From: Rubellimicrobium thermophilum DSM 16684 | GTDB lineage: Bacteria; Pseudomonadota; Alphaproteobacteria; Rhodobacterales; Rhodobacteraceae | DNA length: 64,000 nt | Assembly (NCBI RefSeq): GCF_000442315.1 | Contig: NZ_KE557320.1 | Span: 1,297,292-1,361,291, forward strand | Reading direction: 5' to 3' | Shown here: positions 51,152 through 61,317 of the stretch, one piece after another | Layout: each line of letters starts with the position of its first letter | How positions within the stretch are numbered: the stretch's first letter is position 1 | Translations under genes and position numbers: made by a program | The notes under the pieces: generated by a model | Database searches by the model: none | Told to the model about the DNA's origin: nothing | Seen by the model: only the letters and a program-made list of their open reading frames with translations

Positions 51152-52315
51152 TCAGCCCTGCAAGCGCACTGTGACGACCGACTGCCCCTTCGCGGCCAGC
51201 GCCACCTTGCCTTCGCACAGGCGGATGGCATCGTCTCCGAACACCTCGCGCCGCCAACCCTGCAGAGCCGGCAGGTCGCGCTCTCCCGCCGCGATGGCAT
51301 CGAGATCGCTGCTCGAGGCGATGAGCCGGGCGGCCACGCCCTGCCCTTCGGCCTTGGCCTTGAGAAGGACGCGCAGCAGCTCGGCCAGGGCGGGATTCAC
51401 CTGCGGCTGTTCGCGACCGTTGCGCGGGCGGGGCAGGTCTTCGGGGCGCATCTCGGCGGCGCGCCGGATGGCGGCCAGGATGCCGGCGGCGATCTCGCCC
51501 CGCCGTGCCTCGCGCAGCAGAAGCCGCGACTTGCCCAGATCCGCCTCGGTCTGGGGCCGCAGCGTGGCCAGCTCCACCAGGGCGTCGTCCTTGAACACGC
51601 GCGATCGGGGCACATCGCGTGCCTGGGCGTATTCCTCGCGGAAGCGGGCAAGCTCGATCAGCGCGGCGAACATCCGGCTCGATCCCGGCCGCGCCTTGAC
51701 CCGTTCCCAGGCATCGGCCGGGTCGGAGCGGTAGGTGGCCGGATCGGTCAGCTGGGCCATCTCCTCGGCCACCCAGGAGGCCCGTCCCGTCCGGCGCAGC
51801 CGTTCGGACAGATAGTCGTAGACGGGCCGCAGATGCACCACATCGGCCAGCGCATAGCGCAGCTGTGCCTCCGACAGCGGCCGCTGCGACCAGTCGGTGA
51901 AGCGCGAAGACTTGTCCAGCTCGACCCTGGCGATCTTCCGGACCAGCGTCTCGTAGGCGGCCTGTTCGCCAAAGCCGCAGACCATCGCGGCCACCTGGGT
52001 GTCGAACAGCGGCGCAGGAATCACCCCGCCATCGACGAAGAAGATCTCCAGATCCTGCCGGGCCGCGTGGAACACCTTCACCACGGCGGGATCGCGGAAC
52101 AGATCGTAAAGGGGGGTCAGGTCGATCTGTCCGGCGATCGGGTCGATGATGGCGGCGGCCTCCTCCTCCGGCCCCGGATGGGCGATCTGGATGAGGCAGA
52201 GCCTGGACCAGTAGGTCCGCTCGCGCAGGAACTCGGTATCGACAGTGACGTAGGGGTGACGCGCGGCCCGCGCACAATAGGCGGCGAGCGCCTCGGTCGT
52301 GGTGATGATCTGCAT
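51152..52315 (-). CDS. rnd: Ribonuclease D
   Basis: A 387-aa 3'-5' exoribonuclease for tRNA 3' maturation. The DEDDy exonuclease residues are in VTVDTEFLRE, VFHAARQDLEIF and LRYALADVVHLRPVYDYL. An HRDC domain (about 205-290) follows. The ATG at 52315 lies 38 bp after purN. Confidence 0.96.
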   Translation of the reverse strand: MQIITTTEALAAYCARAARHPYVTVDTEFLRERTYWSRLCLIQIAHPGPEEEAAAIIDPIAGQIDLTPLYDLFRDPAVVKVFHAARQDLEIFFVDGGVIPAPLFDTQVAAMVCGFGEQAAYETLVRKIARVELDKSSRFTDWSQRPLSEAQLRYALADVVHLRPVYDYLSERLRRTGRASWVAEEMAQLTDPATYRSDPADAWERVKARPGSSRMFAALIELARFREEYAQARDVPRSRVFKDDALVELATLRPQTEADLGKSRLLLREARRGEIAAGILAAIRRAAEMRPEDLPRPRNGREQPQVNPALAELLRVLLKAKAEGQGVAARLIASSSDLDAIAAGERDLPALQGWRREVFGDDAIRLCEGKVALAAKGQSVVTVRLQG

Positions 52316-52353
52316 GGGATTCCCTTAGGGGAATGGCGCGGGCTTGGAAAGCA

Positions 52354-52947
52354 TCAGAGATCGATCCGCCCGCGCTGTCCCTCGCACAGGCGCCGCAGGA
52401 CGGCGGGATAGAGGACATGTTCCCGCTCCAGAACCCGGGCGGCCAGCGCGGCCTCCGTGTCGCCGGGCAGGATCGGCACCCGGGCCTGCCCCAGGATCGG
52501 CCCGGCATCGAGTTCTTCGGTCACCTCATGGACGGTGCAGCCATGCCAGCGGTCTCCGGCCTCGATCGCCCGGCGATGCGTATGCAGGCCCGGATAGAGA
52601 GGCAGCAGCGAGGGATGGATGTTCAGCATCCGCCCGGCCCAGGGCCGCACGAAATCGGCCGAGAGGATGCGCATGAAACCGGCCAGGCAGATCAGGTCTG
52701 GCCGGTGCGGCGCCAGGGCCTCGGTCAGCGCGCGCTCGAAGGCAGCCCTGTCCCTGCCGAAGCGGCGCCGGTCCACCGCCACGGCCGGCACGCCCAGCGC
52801 CCCTGCCCGGACAAGGCCCCCTGCCTCGGGATTGTCGGAAAGCACGAGGACAGGCCGCGCGGGATGGTCCCCCGTCATCGACCGGACGAGGGCGACCATG
52901 TTCGACCCCCCGCCCGAGATCAGGATGGCGACGCGCTGCCGGCTCAC
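52354..52947 (-). CDS. purN: Phosphoribosylglycinamide formyltransferase
   Basis: A 197-aa GAR transformylase of purine synthesis. It shows [14 protein letters not shown] (phosphate loop), [13 protein letters not shown] with the catalytic His, and [10 protein letters not shown] with the catalytic Asp. The start is GTG at 52947, overlapping the purM stop (GTGA), the usual purMN coupling. Confidence 0.96.
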   Translation of the reverse strand: MSRQRVAILISGGGSNMVALVRSMTGDHPARPVLVLSDNPEAGGLVRAGALGVPAVAVDRRRFGRDRAAFERALTEALAPHRPDLICLAGFMRILSADFVRPWAGRMLNIHPSLLPLYPGLHTHRRAIEAGDRWHGCTVHEVTEELDAGPILGQARVPILPGDTEAALAARVLEREHVLYPAVLRRLCEGQRGRIDL

Positions 52948-53978
52948 TCCAGACGCCCTTCGTAGCGGACGCCCCCTCCCGGCGCGACCACGCCGAGGAG
53001 AACCGCGCGTTCGCCCCGTTCGCCCAGCAGAGAGGCGATCGCGTCCAGGCGGTCCGGGGCCACCACGGCGACCATGCCGATCCCGCAGTTGAAGGTGCGC
53101 AGCATCTCGGCCTCGGCGATGCCACCCGCCTCGCGAAGCCAGGCAAAGACCGGGGGCATCCGCCATGCGCCAAGGTCGATCATCGCCCCCAGCCCCTCGG
53201 GCAGGACGCGGGGCAGGTTTTCGGTCAGGCCGCCGCCGGTGACATGGGCCAGGGCATGCACGCCCCCCGCGCGGATCGCCTCCAGCAGCGGGCGCACATA
53301 GAGCCGCGTGGGCTGCATCAGGGCCTCGCCCAGAGTGCCCTCTCCGAAGGGCGAGGGAGCGGACCAGCCCAGCCCCGCCCGTTCGGCCACCTTCCGCACC
53401 AGAGAGAAGCCGTTGGAATGCACGCCGTCCGATTCGAGACCGATCAGGATGTCCCCTTCCGCGACATCCCGGGGCAGGTCCGTGCCCCGCTCCAGCGCCC
53501 CCACCGCAAAGCCGGCCAGGTCGAAATCGCCCCCGTGATACATCCCCGGCATCTCGGCCGTCTCTCCGCCCACAAGGGCGCAACCGGCTGCCTCGCAGGC
53601 ACGGGCGATCCCGGCGATGATCCGCGCGCCTTCCTCCACATCGAGCCGCCCGGTGGCGAAGTAGTCGAGGAACAGGAGCGGTTCGGCCCCCTGGCAGAGA
53701 AGGTCGTTGACGCACATCGCCACCAGATCCTGCCCCACCCCGTCCAGCAGACCGGTCTCGATGGCGATGCGCAGCTTCGTGCCCACCCCGTCGGTCGCGG
53801 CAACGAGGATGGGATCGCGATAGCCCGCCGCCCGCAGGTCGAACAGGGCGCCGAATCCCCCCAGCCCGGTCATCGTCCCCGGCCGCTCGGTGGCCCTGGC
53901 GAAGGGCTTGATCCGCTCGACCAGCGCCTCTCCCGCCCCGATATCCACGCCCGCCTGCGCGTAGGTCAGTCCTGCCAT
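52944..53978 (-). CDS. purM: Phosphoribosylformylglycinamidine cyclo-ligase
   Basis: A 344-aa AIR synthetase that precedes PurN in the same transcript. Conserved segments include [51 protein letters not shown] and [17 protein letters not shown]. The ATG at 53978 directly precedes the conserved TYAQAGVDI. Confidence 0.97.
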   Translation of the reverse strand: MAGLTYAQAGVDIGAGEALVERIKPFARATERPGTMTGLGGFGALFDLRAAGYRDPILVAATDGVGTKLRIAIETGLLDGVGQDLVAMCVNDLLCQGAEPLLFLDYFATGRLDVEEGARIIAGIARACEAAGCALVGGETAEMPGMYHGGDFDLAGFAVGALERGTDLPRDVAEGDILIGLESDGVHSNGFSLVRKVAERAGLGWSAPSPFGEGTLGEALMQPTRLYVRPLLEAIRAGGVHALAHVTGGGLTENLPRVLPEGLGAMIDLGAWRMPPVFAWLREAGGIAEAEMLRTFNCGIGMVAVVAPDRLDAIASLLGERGERAVLLGVVAPGGGVRYEGRLE

Positions 53979-54079
53979 CGCTGCACTCCCCTGAGCCTTG
54001 CCCCGGTTATCCCAATGCCCCCCGGACGGCCAGCCCCGCTTGACGGGCCCTCCGTCCGGTGCGACGGGGAAACGGCGGC

Positions 54080-54151
54080 GGGCCGGTAGCTCAATGGTCA
54101 GAGCCGGGCGCTCATAACGCCTTGGTTGGGGTTCGAGTCCCTCCCGGCCTA
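54080..54151 (+). tRNA. tRNA with CAT anticodon (tRNA-Met or tRNA-Ile2), one base short
   Basis: Acceptor GGGCCGG (54080-54086) pairs with CCGGCCT (54144-54150) with a G-U closing pair; D stem GCTC/GAGC; anticodon loop CTCATAA with CAT at 54113-54115; T loop TTCGAGT. Discriminator A54151 is followed by CCG, so CCA is not encoded. The T stem reads only GGGG against CCCTC; a fifth G would restore it and a 5-nt variable loop, so one base is probably missing from the run at 54128-54131. The G1-U72 pair excludes initiator tRNA. CAT may be elongator Met or lysidine-modified Ile2. Confidence 0.88.
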
Positions 54152-54204
54152 CCGTCCGTCCCGGCCGCTGCCCTCTGCAGCCGCATCCGTCCCCGGAGAC
54201 CGCC

Positions 54205-54576
54205 ATGACCCCGCGCATCAGCCTCAAGATCCAGCTCGATCCGGTCACGCGCCTCGGACGGGGCAAGGCCGAGCTGCTCGCCGGCATCCGCGAGACCGGG
54301 TCCATCGCCGCCGCCGGCCGCCGCATGGGGATGAGCTACAAGCGCGCCTGGCAACTCATCGCCGAACTGAACAGCTGCTTTGCCGAGCCGGTCGTGACGA
54401 CCGCACGGGGCGGTTCGGCCCATGGCGGTGCAGCGCTGACCCCCACGGGCGAAGCCGTGCTGGCCGCCTATGACCACATGCTCCAGGCCACCGAACGCGC
54501 GATCGCCGAAGACCTCGGCCGTCTCGATGCCCTCATGGCCGTCAGGACAGTTGCACCAGCCCGCACAGGCGATTAG
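54205..54576 (+). CDS. modE: ModE-like DNA-binding protein without molybdate domain
   Basis: A 123-aa winged helix-turn-helix protein matching the N-terminal ModE domain: [20 protein letters not shown], then [14 protein letters not shown] and [21 protein letters not shown] (wing). The C-terminal Mop/TOBE domains that bind molybdate in E. coli ModE are absent. It stands directly before modA with a Mo-box-like palindrome between them, so it is the likely regulator of modABC. How it senses molybdate is not evident. Confidence 0.85.
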   Translation: MTPRISLKIQLDPVTRLGRGKAELLAGIRETGSIAAAGRRMGMSYKRAWQLIAELNSCFAEPVVTTARGGSAHGGAALTPTGEAVLAAYDHMLQATERAIAEDLGRLDALMAVRTVAPARTGD

Positions 54577-54580
54577 GGTT

Positions 54581-54604
54581 CGATATGGTCACACAAACAT
54601 ATCG
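54581..54604. promoter_or_regulatory. Mo-box-like palindrome before modA
   Basis: CGATATG (54581-54587) and CATATCG (54598-54604) form a perfect inverted repeat with a 10-bp spacer, 6 bp before the modA start. Arm sequence, spacing and location fit a ModE operator. It occupies the place of a Shine-Dalgarno sequence, which is missing. Confidence 0.7.
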
Positions 54605-54610
54605 GCTCTC

Positions 54611-55417
54611 ATGATTCCGGTCCTTTCCCGCCTGCTCGGCGCCTGCATGCTGATGGTTGCTCTCGTCCTGACCTCCGCGGGGGGCGCCCGGGCGCAGGAG
54701 GGGCCGCTGATCGCTGCGGCATCGGATCTCCGCTTCGCCCTCGACGAGGTGGCCGCAGCCTTCACTGCACAGACAGGTCAGCCACTGCGCATCAGCTATG
54801 GCTCTTCGGGCACCTTCGCTGCCCAGATTCAGCAGGGCGCGCCCTTCGAGATGTTCCTCTCGGCGGATGAGGGCTATGTCTTCGCGCTGGCCGATGCCGG
54901 CCTGACGCGCGACCGCGGCACGCTCTATGCCCAGGGGCGCATCGTCCTGTTCGCGCCGAGCGGCTCCCCCCTCGAGGTGGACGAAGGGCTCGACGGTCTC
55001 GAACGCGCCCTCGAGGCGGGCCTGATCGACCGCCTTGCCATCGCCAATCCCGAGCATGCGCCCTATGGCCGGGCGGCCGAACAGGCGCTGCGGACACGCG
55101 GCCTGTGGGAGGCCGTCGCGCCCCATCTGGTGCTGGGCGAGAATGTGAGCCAGGCCGCCCAGTTCGCCACCAGCGGATCGGCGCAGGGCGGCATCATCGC
55201 CTATTCGCTGGCCCTTGCGCCCACGATCGCCCCTCTGGGCCGTCATGCCCTGATCCCCGAGGACTGGCACGCGCCCCTGCGCCAGCGGATGGTCCTGACA
55301 GTCCATGCCGGAGAGGAGGCAGCCGCCTTCTACGCCTATCTCCAGACCGAGCCCGCCCGTGCCATCCTGCGCCGTTACGGTTTCATCCTTCCGGGCGAGG
55401 AACCCCTCGCCCCATGA
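54611..55417 (+). CDS. modA: Molybdate ABC transporter substrate-binding protein
   Basis: A 268-aa periplasmic binding protein. A signal peptide (about 1-29, cleavage after GGARA) precedes LIAAASDLRFALDEVAAAF and ISYGSSGTFAAQIQQGAPFEMFLSADE, the oxyanion-binding pattern of ModA, and NVSQAAQFATSGSAQGGIIAYS near the C-terminus. The ATG at 54611 lies only 6 bp after the palindrome and lacks a ribosome-binding site, so translation may be leaderless or begin at the later ATG in the signal peptide. Confidence 0.94.
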   Translation: MIPVLSRLLGACMLMVALVLTSAGGARAQEGPLIAAASDLRFALDEVAAAFTAQTGQPLRISYGSSGTFAAQIQQGAPFEMFLSADEGYVFALADAGLTRDRGTLYAQGRIVLFAPSGSPLEVDEGLDGLERALEAGLIDRLAIANPEHAPYGRAAEQALRTRGLWEAVAPHLVLGENVSQAAQFATSGSAQGGIIAYSLALAPTIAPLGRHALIPEDWHAPLRQRMVLTVHAGEEAAAFYAYLQTEPARAILRRYGFILPGEEPLAP

Positions 55418-55435
55418 CAGGGAGGTGATGACGCG

Positions 55436-56101
55436 ATGGACTGGCCGGCCTTTGCCCTGTCGCTGCGTCTTGCCGCGGCGACGGTCCTCGTCCTGCTGCC
55501 TCTGGGCGTTCTCGTGGGGCGCTGGATGGCCGTCCGGCGCTTTCGCGGTCGCGCCGTGATCGAGGCGCTGCTGGCCCTGCCCCTCGTGCTGCCGCCGACC
55601 GTGCTCGGCTATTTCCTGCTCGTGGGCTTCGGGAACGCCTCGCCGCTCGGGCAGGCCTGGATGGCGGCCCTGGGGCACAGCCTCGTCTTCTCCTTCGAGG
55701 GACTGCTTTTCGCCTCGGTGCTGGTCAACCTGCCCTTCGCCATCCAGCCCATGCAGCGCAGCTTCGAGGCGATCCCCGGCGATCTGCGCGAGGCCGCCGC
55801 GGCATCGGGCCTCTCGCCCTGGCAGGTCCTGTGGCGCATCGAGCTGCCGCTCGCCTGGCCCGGCATCCTCACCGGGCTGGTGCTGAGCTTCGCGCATACG
55901 CTGGGCGAGTTCGGAGTCGTCCTCATGGTCGGCGGCTCGATCCCGGGAGAGACACGCACCATCTCCATCGCCATCTACGACCGCGTGCAGGCCTTCGATT
56001 TCGCCGCAGCCGAGATCATGTCGCTGACGCTGCTGGCGATGTCCCTGCTGGCCCTGGGGCTGGCCCATGCGCTCTCGGGCCGGGTGGCCCCGCGTGTCTG
56101 A
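55436..56101 (+). CDS. modB: Molybdate ABC transporter permease
   Basis: A 221-aa inner-membrane permease with five or six helices. The EAA loop that contacts the ATPase is [20 protein letters not shown] (about 120-139), and [20 protein letters not shown] is the ModB signature. GGGAGGTGATG precedes the start; it overlaps modC by 8 bp. Confidence 0.96.
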   Translation: MDWPAFALSLRLAAATVLVLLPLGVLVGRWMAVRRFRGRAVIEALLALPLVLPPTVLGYFLLVGFGNASPLGQAWMAALGHSLVFSFEGLLFASVLVNLPFAIQPMQRSFEAIPGDLREAAAASGLSPWQVLWRIELPLAWPGILTGLVLSFAHTLGEFGVVLMVGGSIPGETRTISIAIYDRVQAFDFAAAEIMSLTLLAMSLLALGLAHALSGRVAPRV

Positions 56102-56827
56102 CGGCGTCCGGCCATGCGCGGGGCTGTCGCTGCGGTTGCGGCAGGACGGGCCGATCCCGCTCGATGTGGATCTGACCTGTCCGGGCGATGCCCTGCTGGC
56201 CCTTGTCGGCCCGTCGGGAAGCGGCAAGACCACCATCCTGCGGACCGTCGCCGGCCTCTACCGGCCTCGCGAAGGGCGCGTGACCTGCGGGGGGAGGTCT
56301 GGCTCGACACCGCCGCCGGAATCGACAGACCCGCGCATCGCCGCCCCGTGGGGCTCGTGTTCCAGTCCTATGCGCTGTTTCCCCACATGACGGCGCTGGG
56401 CAATGTCGTCGCGGCCATGGGCCACCGTCCGCGCGCCGAACGGCAGGCTGCGGCGCGGGATCTGCTGGCGCGGATGGGCCTCGCCGGGCTCGAGGATCGC
56501 CGCCCTGCACAGCTCTCGGGCGGACAGCAGCAGCGCGTCGCCGTGGCTCGCGCTCTTGCACGGGAACCGCGCGTGCTGCTTCTCGACGAGCCCTTTGCCG
56601 CGCTCGACCGCCGCACGCGCCGGAGCCTGCATGCCGAGCTGCGGGCCCTGCGCGCGGCGATCCGGGTTCCGATCCTCCTGGTCACGCATGATCTCGACGA
56701 AGCCCGCGATCTGGCCGATCTGCTCTGCGTGATCGATCAGGGAGAGACCCTGCAGACCGCTCCCCCGCATGAGGTCCTCGCCGCCCCGACCGGCGACCGC
56801 ATCCGCCGGGCGCTCGATCTGGACTGA
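56094..56827 (+). CDS. modC: Molybdate ABC transporter ATP-binding protein without TOBE domain (frameshifted)
   Basis: A reconstructed 244-aa ATPase: Walker [11 protein letters not shown] loop [16 protein letters not shown], signature [15 protein letters not shown], Walker [12 protein letters not shown] and switch His in LVTHDLDEA. The protein ends after the ATPase domain and lacks the C-terminal Mop/TOBE domain of E. coli ModC. The G run 56289-56294 has the wrong length for the frame; one more G (or two fewer) joins GRVTCGG to EVWLDTA. The GTG at 56094 overlaps the modB stop. Confidence 0.92.
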
Positions 56828-56870
56828 CGGCCTCGATCATCATGCCCGGGCCGGCCACTGCAGCCCGACA

Positions 56871-56889
56871 GGATCCGGGCGCCGGATCC
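56871..56889. terminator. Palindromic hairpin between convergent modC and otsB
   Basis: GGATCCGG-GCG-CCGGATCC forms a perfect eight-pair stem in the 91-bp convergent gap. No T tract is visible on either strand. Confidence 0.45.
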
Positions 56890-56918
56890 CCCGGGGGGCC
56901 GAGCCGGCGGGCCTCGCC

Positions 56919-57665
56919 TCATCGCCCCGGGGGGGCGTCATCCCCGTCCGCCTCGCGGATCAGCCAGGCCCGCAGCGCTGCCGGATCGGGCGCATGCCAG
57001 CCGGCGGCACTTGCCCCGTCGCCGACCTTGACGGCCACCCCCCCCAGGGCCAGCGCCGCCTGCATGGCATCCTCGTCGGTCGCATCATCGCCGATCATCA
57101 CGGGCCGGCGGCCGGCAAAGGGGGGGTGCTCCATCGCCTGTCGCAGGGCGATGCCCTTGTGGGCGCCTTCGGGCTTGACCTCGACGACCATCTTGCCCGG
57201 TTGCACGCGATATCCGGCAAGCGCCGCGGCAGCCTTCCGCGCAGCGGCCAGGCAGAGCTCCGCCGCCTCCGGGGCGGCCCGGTAATGGAGAGCGGCAACC
57301 GGCCCCTTGACCTCGATCCGCAGGCCCGGATGGCGGTGCAGGGCCTCGCGCAGCGGGGCCAGCAGGGTCTCCGGGGCCGGCGGCAGCGGGGGCGGCACCG
57401 GCGCGCCGGGGGGGAGCACCTCGATCCCGTGCCCGCCGATGCGCCAGAGGCCAGAGGGCGTGCGCCGCGCCAGATCGCGCAGATCGCGGCCCGAGATCAG
57501 CGCCACCGCCCCGCCCAGACGCATGGCAAGCCGCTCCAGGACGGATCCGAAGCCCTCCGGCAGGTGGATCGCGTCGGGATCGGGGCCCATCTCGGCCAGC
57601 GTCCCGTCGAAATCGAGGAACAGCGCCTCGGCCGGCCCGATCCGCAGCCCTGCGATCCCCCTCAT
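56919..57665 (-). CDS. otsB: Trehalose-6-phosphate phosphatase
   Basis: A 248-aa HAD phosphatase. Motif I is FLDFDGTLAEM (nucleophile Asp), motif III Lys is in VEVKPEGAHKG, and motif IV is GDDATDEDAM. It releases trehalose for osmoprotection. The ATG overlaps the otsA stop by 4 bp. Confidence 0.96.
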   Translation of the reverse strand: MRGIAGLRIGPAEALFLDFDGTLAEMGPDPDAIHLPEGFGSVLERLAMRLGGAVALISGRDLRDLARRTPSGLWRIGGHGIEVLPPGAPVPPPLPPAPETLLAPLREALHRHPGLRIEVKGPVAALHYRAAPEAAELCLAAARKAAAALAGYRVQPGKMVVEVKPEGAHKGIALRQAMEHPPFAGRRPVMIGDDATDEDAMQAALALGGVAVKVGDGASAAGWHAPDPAALRAWLIREADGDDAPPGR

Positions 57666-59041
57666 CCCTCGGCCGGCCCGGACTGTTCGAGAGCCGTCAG
57701 AAAGTCGCGCCTCCAGCGGGTCACGTCATGTTCCCGCACCTCGGCCTCCAGCGTGCGCCACCGCTCGATCCGCTCCTCGCGCGGCATGTCCAGCGCCCAG
57801 CGGATGGCCTCGGCCACCGCGCCGATGTCATGCGGGTTGACCAGAAGCGCGGCCTGCATCCGTTCGGCCGCGCCGGCGAATTCCGACAGCACCAGCACGC
57901 CGGGATCCTCCGGATCCTGAGCCGCGACATATTCCTTGGCCACCAGGTTCATCCCGTCATGCAGCGGCGTCACGAGGCCCACCCGCGCCAGGCGATAGAG
58001 CCCGGCCAGGACGCCGCGCGGATAGCCCCGGGCGAGATAGCGGATCGGCGTCCAGTCGAGATCCGAATAATCCGCATTCACCCGCCCGGCGAGACGGTCG
58101 AGCTCCTCGCGCAGGTCGCGATAGGCCCCCACCCCCTCGCGCGAGGGGGGGGCGATCTGGAGGAAATTGACCCGTCCGCGCAGCTCGACATGCTCGTCGA
58201 GAAGCCGGCCGAAGGCCTGCATCCGCTGCGGCAGACCCTTGGAATAGTCCATGCGGTCCGCACCCAGCACCAGCGCCCGGTCGCCGATGATGCGCGAGAC
58301 GCGGGCGGCGGCGCTGCGTCCTTCCTCGCTGTCGGCCAGGCGGCGGAACTCGGCGGCATCGATGCCGATGGGAAAGGCCTCGGTGCGGATCATCCGGCCA
58401 TGGACGCGCAGCAGGCCATCCTCGCCCGGCTCGGCCTCATGATGCTGGATCATGTAGCGGCGGAAATTGTCCACGTCCCGCTGCGTCTGAAAGCCGAGAA
58501 GGTCGAAATCGGCCATGCCCCTGCCCAGCCGCTGATGCTGGGGCAGGGCGGCAAAGACCTCGGGCGGCGGAAAGGGGATATGCAGGAAGAATCCGATCCG
58601 CCCCTGCCAGCCATGGGCCCGCAGCTCCTGCCCCAGAAGCAGGAAATGATAGTCATGAACCCAGACCCTGTCGCCGCGCCGCAGCGTCTGGCAGAGCAGG
58701 CGGCCGAAGCGCCGGTTGACGGCGGCATAGCAGTCGAACTCCTCGTCCGAAAACCGCGCGAGATCGATGCGGTAATGGAACACCGGCCACAGCGCCCGGT
58801 TCGCATAACCGAGGTAATAGCCCTCATGCTCCGCCTCGGTGAGGTCGGCGAGGATGAATTCCACATCCTCCTCGACGACAAGGCGGACGCCCTTGGTCTC
58901 TCGCTGGACGATCTCGCCGGACCAGCCGAACCAGACGCCGCCCCTCTCGGACAGAGCGTCCCAGAGCGCGACGGCCAGGCCCCCGGCCCGTTCCTCTCCG
59001 GGTGTGGCGGTGCGATTGGAAGCAACGATCAGGCGTCCCAA
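57662..59041 (-). CDS. otsA: Trehalose-6-phosphate synthase
   Basis: A 459-aa GT20 glycosyltransferase joining UDP-glucose and glucose-6-phosphate. Conserved parts: GRLIVASNR, VWVHDYHFLLLGQELR, LGADRMDYSKGLPQRM, DGMNLVAKEYVAAQ and LSEFAGAAERM. The start is TTG at 59041, which gives (M)GRLIVASNR with AGGGAGAG upstream; the ATG a few bases before is out of frame. It forms a unit with otsB. Confidence 0.95.
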   Translation of the reverse strand: MGRLIVASNRTATPGEERAGGLAVALWDALSERGGVWFGWSGEIVQRETKGVRLVVEEDVEFILADLTEAEHEGYYLGYANRALWPVFHYRIDLARFSDEEFDCYAAVNRRFGRLLCQTLRRGDRVWVHDYHFLLLGQELRAHGWQGRIGFFLHIPFPPPEVFAALPQHQRLGRGMADFDLLGFQTQRDVDNFRRYMIQHHEAEPGEDGLLRVHGRMIRTEAFPIGIDAAEFRRLADSEEGRSAAARVSRIIGDRALVLGADRMDYSKGLPQRMQAFGRLLDEHVELRGRVNFLQIAPPSREGVGAYRDLREELDRLAGRVNADYSDLDWTPIRYLARGYPRGVLAGLYRLARVGLVTPLHDGMNLVAKEYVAAQDPEDPGVLVLSEFAGAAERMQAALLVNPHDIGAVAEAIRWALDMPREERIERWRTLEAEVREHDVTRWRRDFLTALEQSGPAEG

Positions 59042-59161
59042 GGCATCGGCTCTCCCTTGCTGTGAGGCGCGGGCGCGAAACCCCGCGCCCGCGGACAGGA
59101 GATGGGGCATCTGGCGCCGATGTCCACCCGCGCCTTCTGCCCGGCCGATCGGCCGATGCGC

Positions 59162-60662
59162 TCAGCGCCGTGTCAGGGTGCGCCCGACCGCCTCGTCCCA
59201 GAGGGCCAGCCGGCGTGCGCGCTCCGTCTCCTCCATGGCCGGCTCGAAGCGGCGGTCGAGAGCCCAGGTCTCGGCAAAGCCCTCCGGTCCCGGCGCGACG
59301 CCGGCGGCATGGCCGGCCAGCCAGGCCGCGCCCAGCGCCGTCGTCTCTCGCACCACCGGCCGGTCCACCGGCACGCCGAGGAGGTCGGCCAGGCGCTGCA
59401 TCGTCCAGTCCGAGGCCGACATGCCCCCGTCCACGCGCAGCACGCCTGCCGCGGCATCCTCCGGCGCGGCCGTCCTTGGCGCGGCCGCTGCCGCCCAGTC
59501 CCGCCGCATCGCGGCCCACAGGTCACGGGTCTGGAAGGCGACCGATTCGAGCGCCGCGCGCGCGATCTCGGCCCGTCCTGTCCCCCGGGTGAGTCCATAG
59601 AGCGCCCCCCGTGCCTCGGCATCCCACCAGGGTGCACCGAGGCCCGTGAAGGCGGGCACCAGCACCACGTCCTGTGCCGGGTCCGCCGCCTCGGCCAGGG
59701 CCTGCGTCTCGGCGGCGCTGGCGATCAGGCCCAGCCCGTCGCGCAGCCATTGCACGGCGGCGCCGGCGACGAAGATCGCCCCCTCGAGCGCATAGGCCGT
59801 CTTTCCCCCGAGCCGCCAGGCCACCGTGCTGAGCAGCCGGTTGCGGGATCGCACCATCTCGGCCCCGGTGACAAGCAGGGCAAAGCAGCCCGTTCCGTAG
59901 GTGGCCTTCATCATGCCGGGGCGGAAGCAGGCCTGTCCCATGGTGGCGGCCTGCTGATCGCCGGCGACGCCGCGGATGGGGATGCGCCCGCCCAGCAGAT
60001 CGGTCTCCCCGAAATCGCCGGCACAGTCGCGCACCTCGGGCAACATGGCCAGGGGAATGCCGAGGCGGGCGCAGATCTCCGCATCCCACTCCCCGCGCCG
60101 GATGTCCCACAGCATCGTCCGCGCCGCGTTGGTTGCGTCTGTTGCATGGACGCGCCCGCCCGTCAGGCGCCAGATCACAAAGCTGTCCACGGTGCCGAAC
60201 AGCACCCGCCCCGCCTCGGCCGCCTCCCTCGCGCCGAGATGGTCGAGCAGCCAGGCGATCTTGGTCCCCGAGAAATAGGGATCGATCAGCAGCCCCGTCC
60301 GCTCGGCGATCCGGTCGGCCCAGCCTTCGGCGATCAGCGCCTCGCACAGAGGGGCGGTGCGGCGGTCCTGCCAGACGATGGCATTGTGCAGCGGCCGGCC
60401 CGTGTCGCGATCCCACAGGATGGTGGTCTCGCGCTGATTGGTGATGCCGATGGCGGCGACGGGTCCGCCGGCCTCCCGCGCCTCGCGCGCGGTGGACAGG
60501 ACGCTGGCCCAGATCGCCTCCGGGTCATGCTCGACCCAGGCCGGGGGCGGGGAAGATCTGCGGGAATTCGCGCTGCGCGACGGCCCCGGGGCGCAGCCCG
60601 GCGCCGAAGCGGATCGCGCGGGTGGAGGTGGTTCCCTGATCGATGGCAAGGATATCGGTCAT
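59162..60662 (-). CDS. glpK: Glycerol kinase (frameshifted)
   Basis: A FGGY-family kinase phosphorylating glycerol, about 499 aa reconstructed. [14 protein letters not shown] (phosphate loop), [37 protein letters not shown] and [14 protein letters not shown] are present. One base too many (GG at 60539-60540) stops the first frame at 60525; removing it joins FPAPG to [10 protein letters not shown]. The ATG at 60662 starts 13 bp after the DUF805 gene. No other glp gene is nearby. Confidence 0.94.
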
Positions 60663-60675
60663 GAGAGGGCAGCGG

Positions 60676-61260
60676 TCAGCCAAAGCGGTTGGGCCGGGGG
60701 TCGGGCTTCCGGGCCCACCAGACGATGAGGATGATGAGGCCGACAAGGGGGATCAGCCCCAGAAGCTGCCACCAGCCGGAACGGTCGATATCATGCAGCC
60801 GCCGCGCCCCCAGAGACAGCGAGGGGATCAGCGTCGCCAGCGACCACAGACCGGACAGAACGGCGGGGGCCTCCTCGCCAGTGCCGAACAGGGCCACGTC
60901 CAGGGCGGAAACGGCCATCCCGATCAGCATCACGGCCAGGACGGCCCACCAGAATTCGCCCCGGTTCGCCCGGCCCGAGAAATTGGCGAAGTTGCGCCAG
61001 AAGCGGCGAAAGGCCTCGGCCATGCCGACCTGTTCGGAATAACCGCCCCCCCCGGCCGGAACCGTCCGCCCCGGCATGAGCGGCGGATCGCCCGCGCCCA
61101 ACGCGGCCAGATGCGCCCGCGCCGGTTCCCAGTCGGCCATCCCCTCGCGCCAGACGAGCGTGTCGGGGGTCACGACACCGGCCTCGGCCAGGGCACGCAG
61201 GGCACCCTCATCGACGGGGCCCTTCTGCTCCTGCCCTTGCGCATAATACCATCCGGCCAT
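60676..61260 (-). CDS. GYF_2 and DUF805 domain membrane protein
   Basis: A 194-aa protein. The N-terminal GYF_2 domain (about 3-50: [33 protein letters not shown]) is followed by a linker and a DUF805 membrane domain (about 85-185: [15 protein letters not shown] ... [18 protein letters not shown]) with four helices. The combination is common in proteobacteria but without a known role. It lies between rlmE and glpK on the same strand. Confidence 0.92.
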   Translation of the reverse strand: MAGWYYAQGQEQKGPVDEGALRALAEAGVVTPDTLVWREGMADWEPARAHLAALGAGDPPLMPGRTVPAGGGGYSEQVGMAEAFRRFWRNFANFSGRANRGEFWWAVLAVMLIGMAVSALDVALFGTGEEAPAVLSGLWSLATLIPSLSLGARRLHDIDRSGWWQLLGLIPLVGLIILIVWWARKPDPRPNRFG

Positions 61261-61317
61261 CGCCGTCCTCCTCCGTCGCGACTCGCGGGGGGACCTTGGC
61301 GCGGGGCGCCCCCCCGA

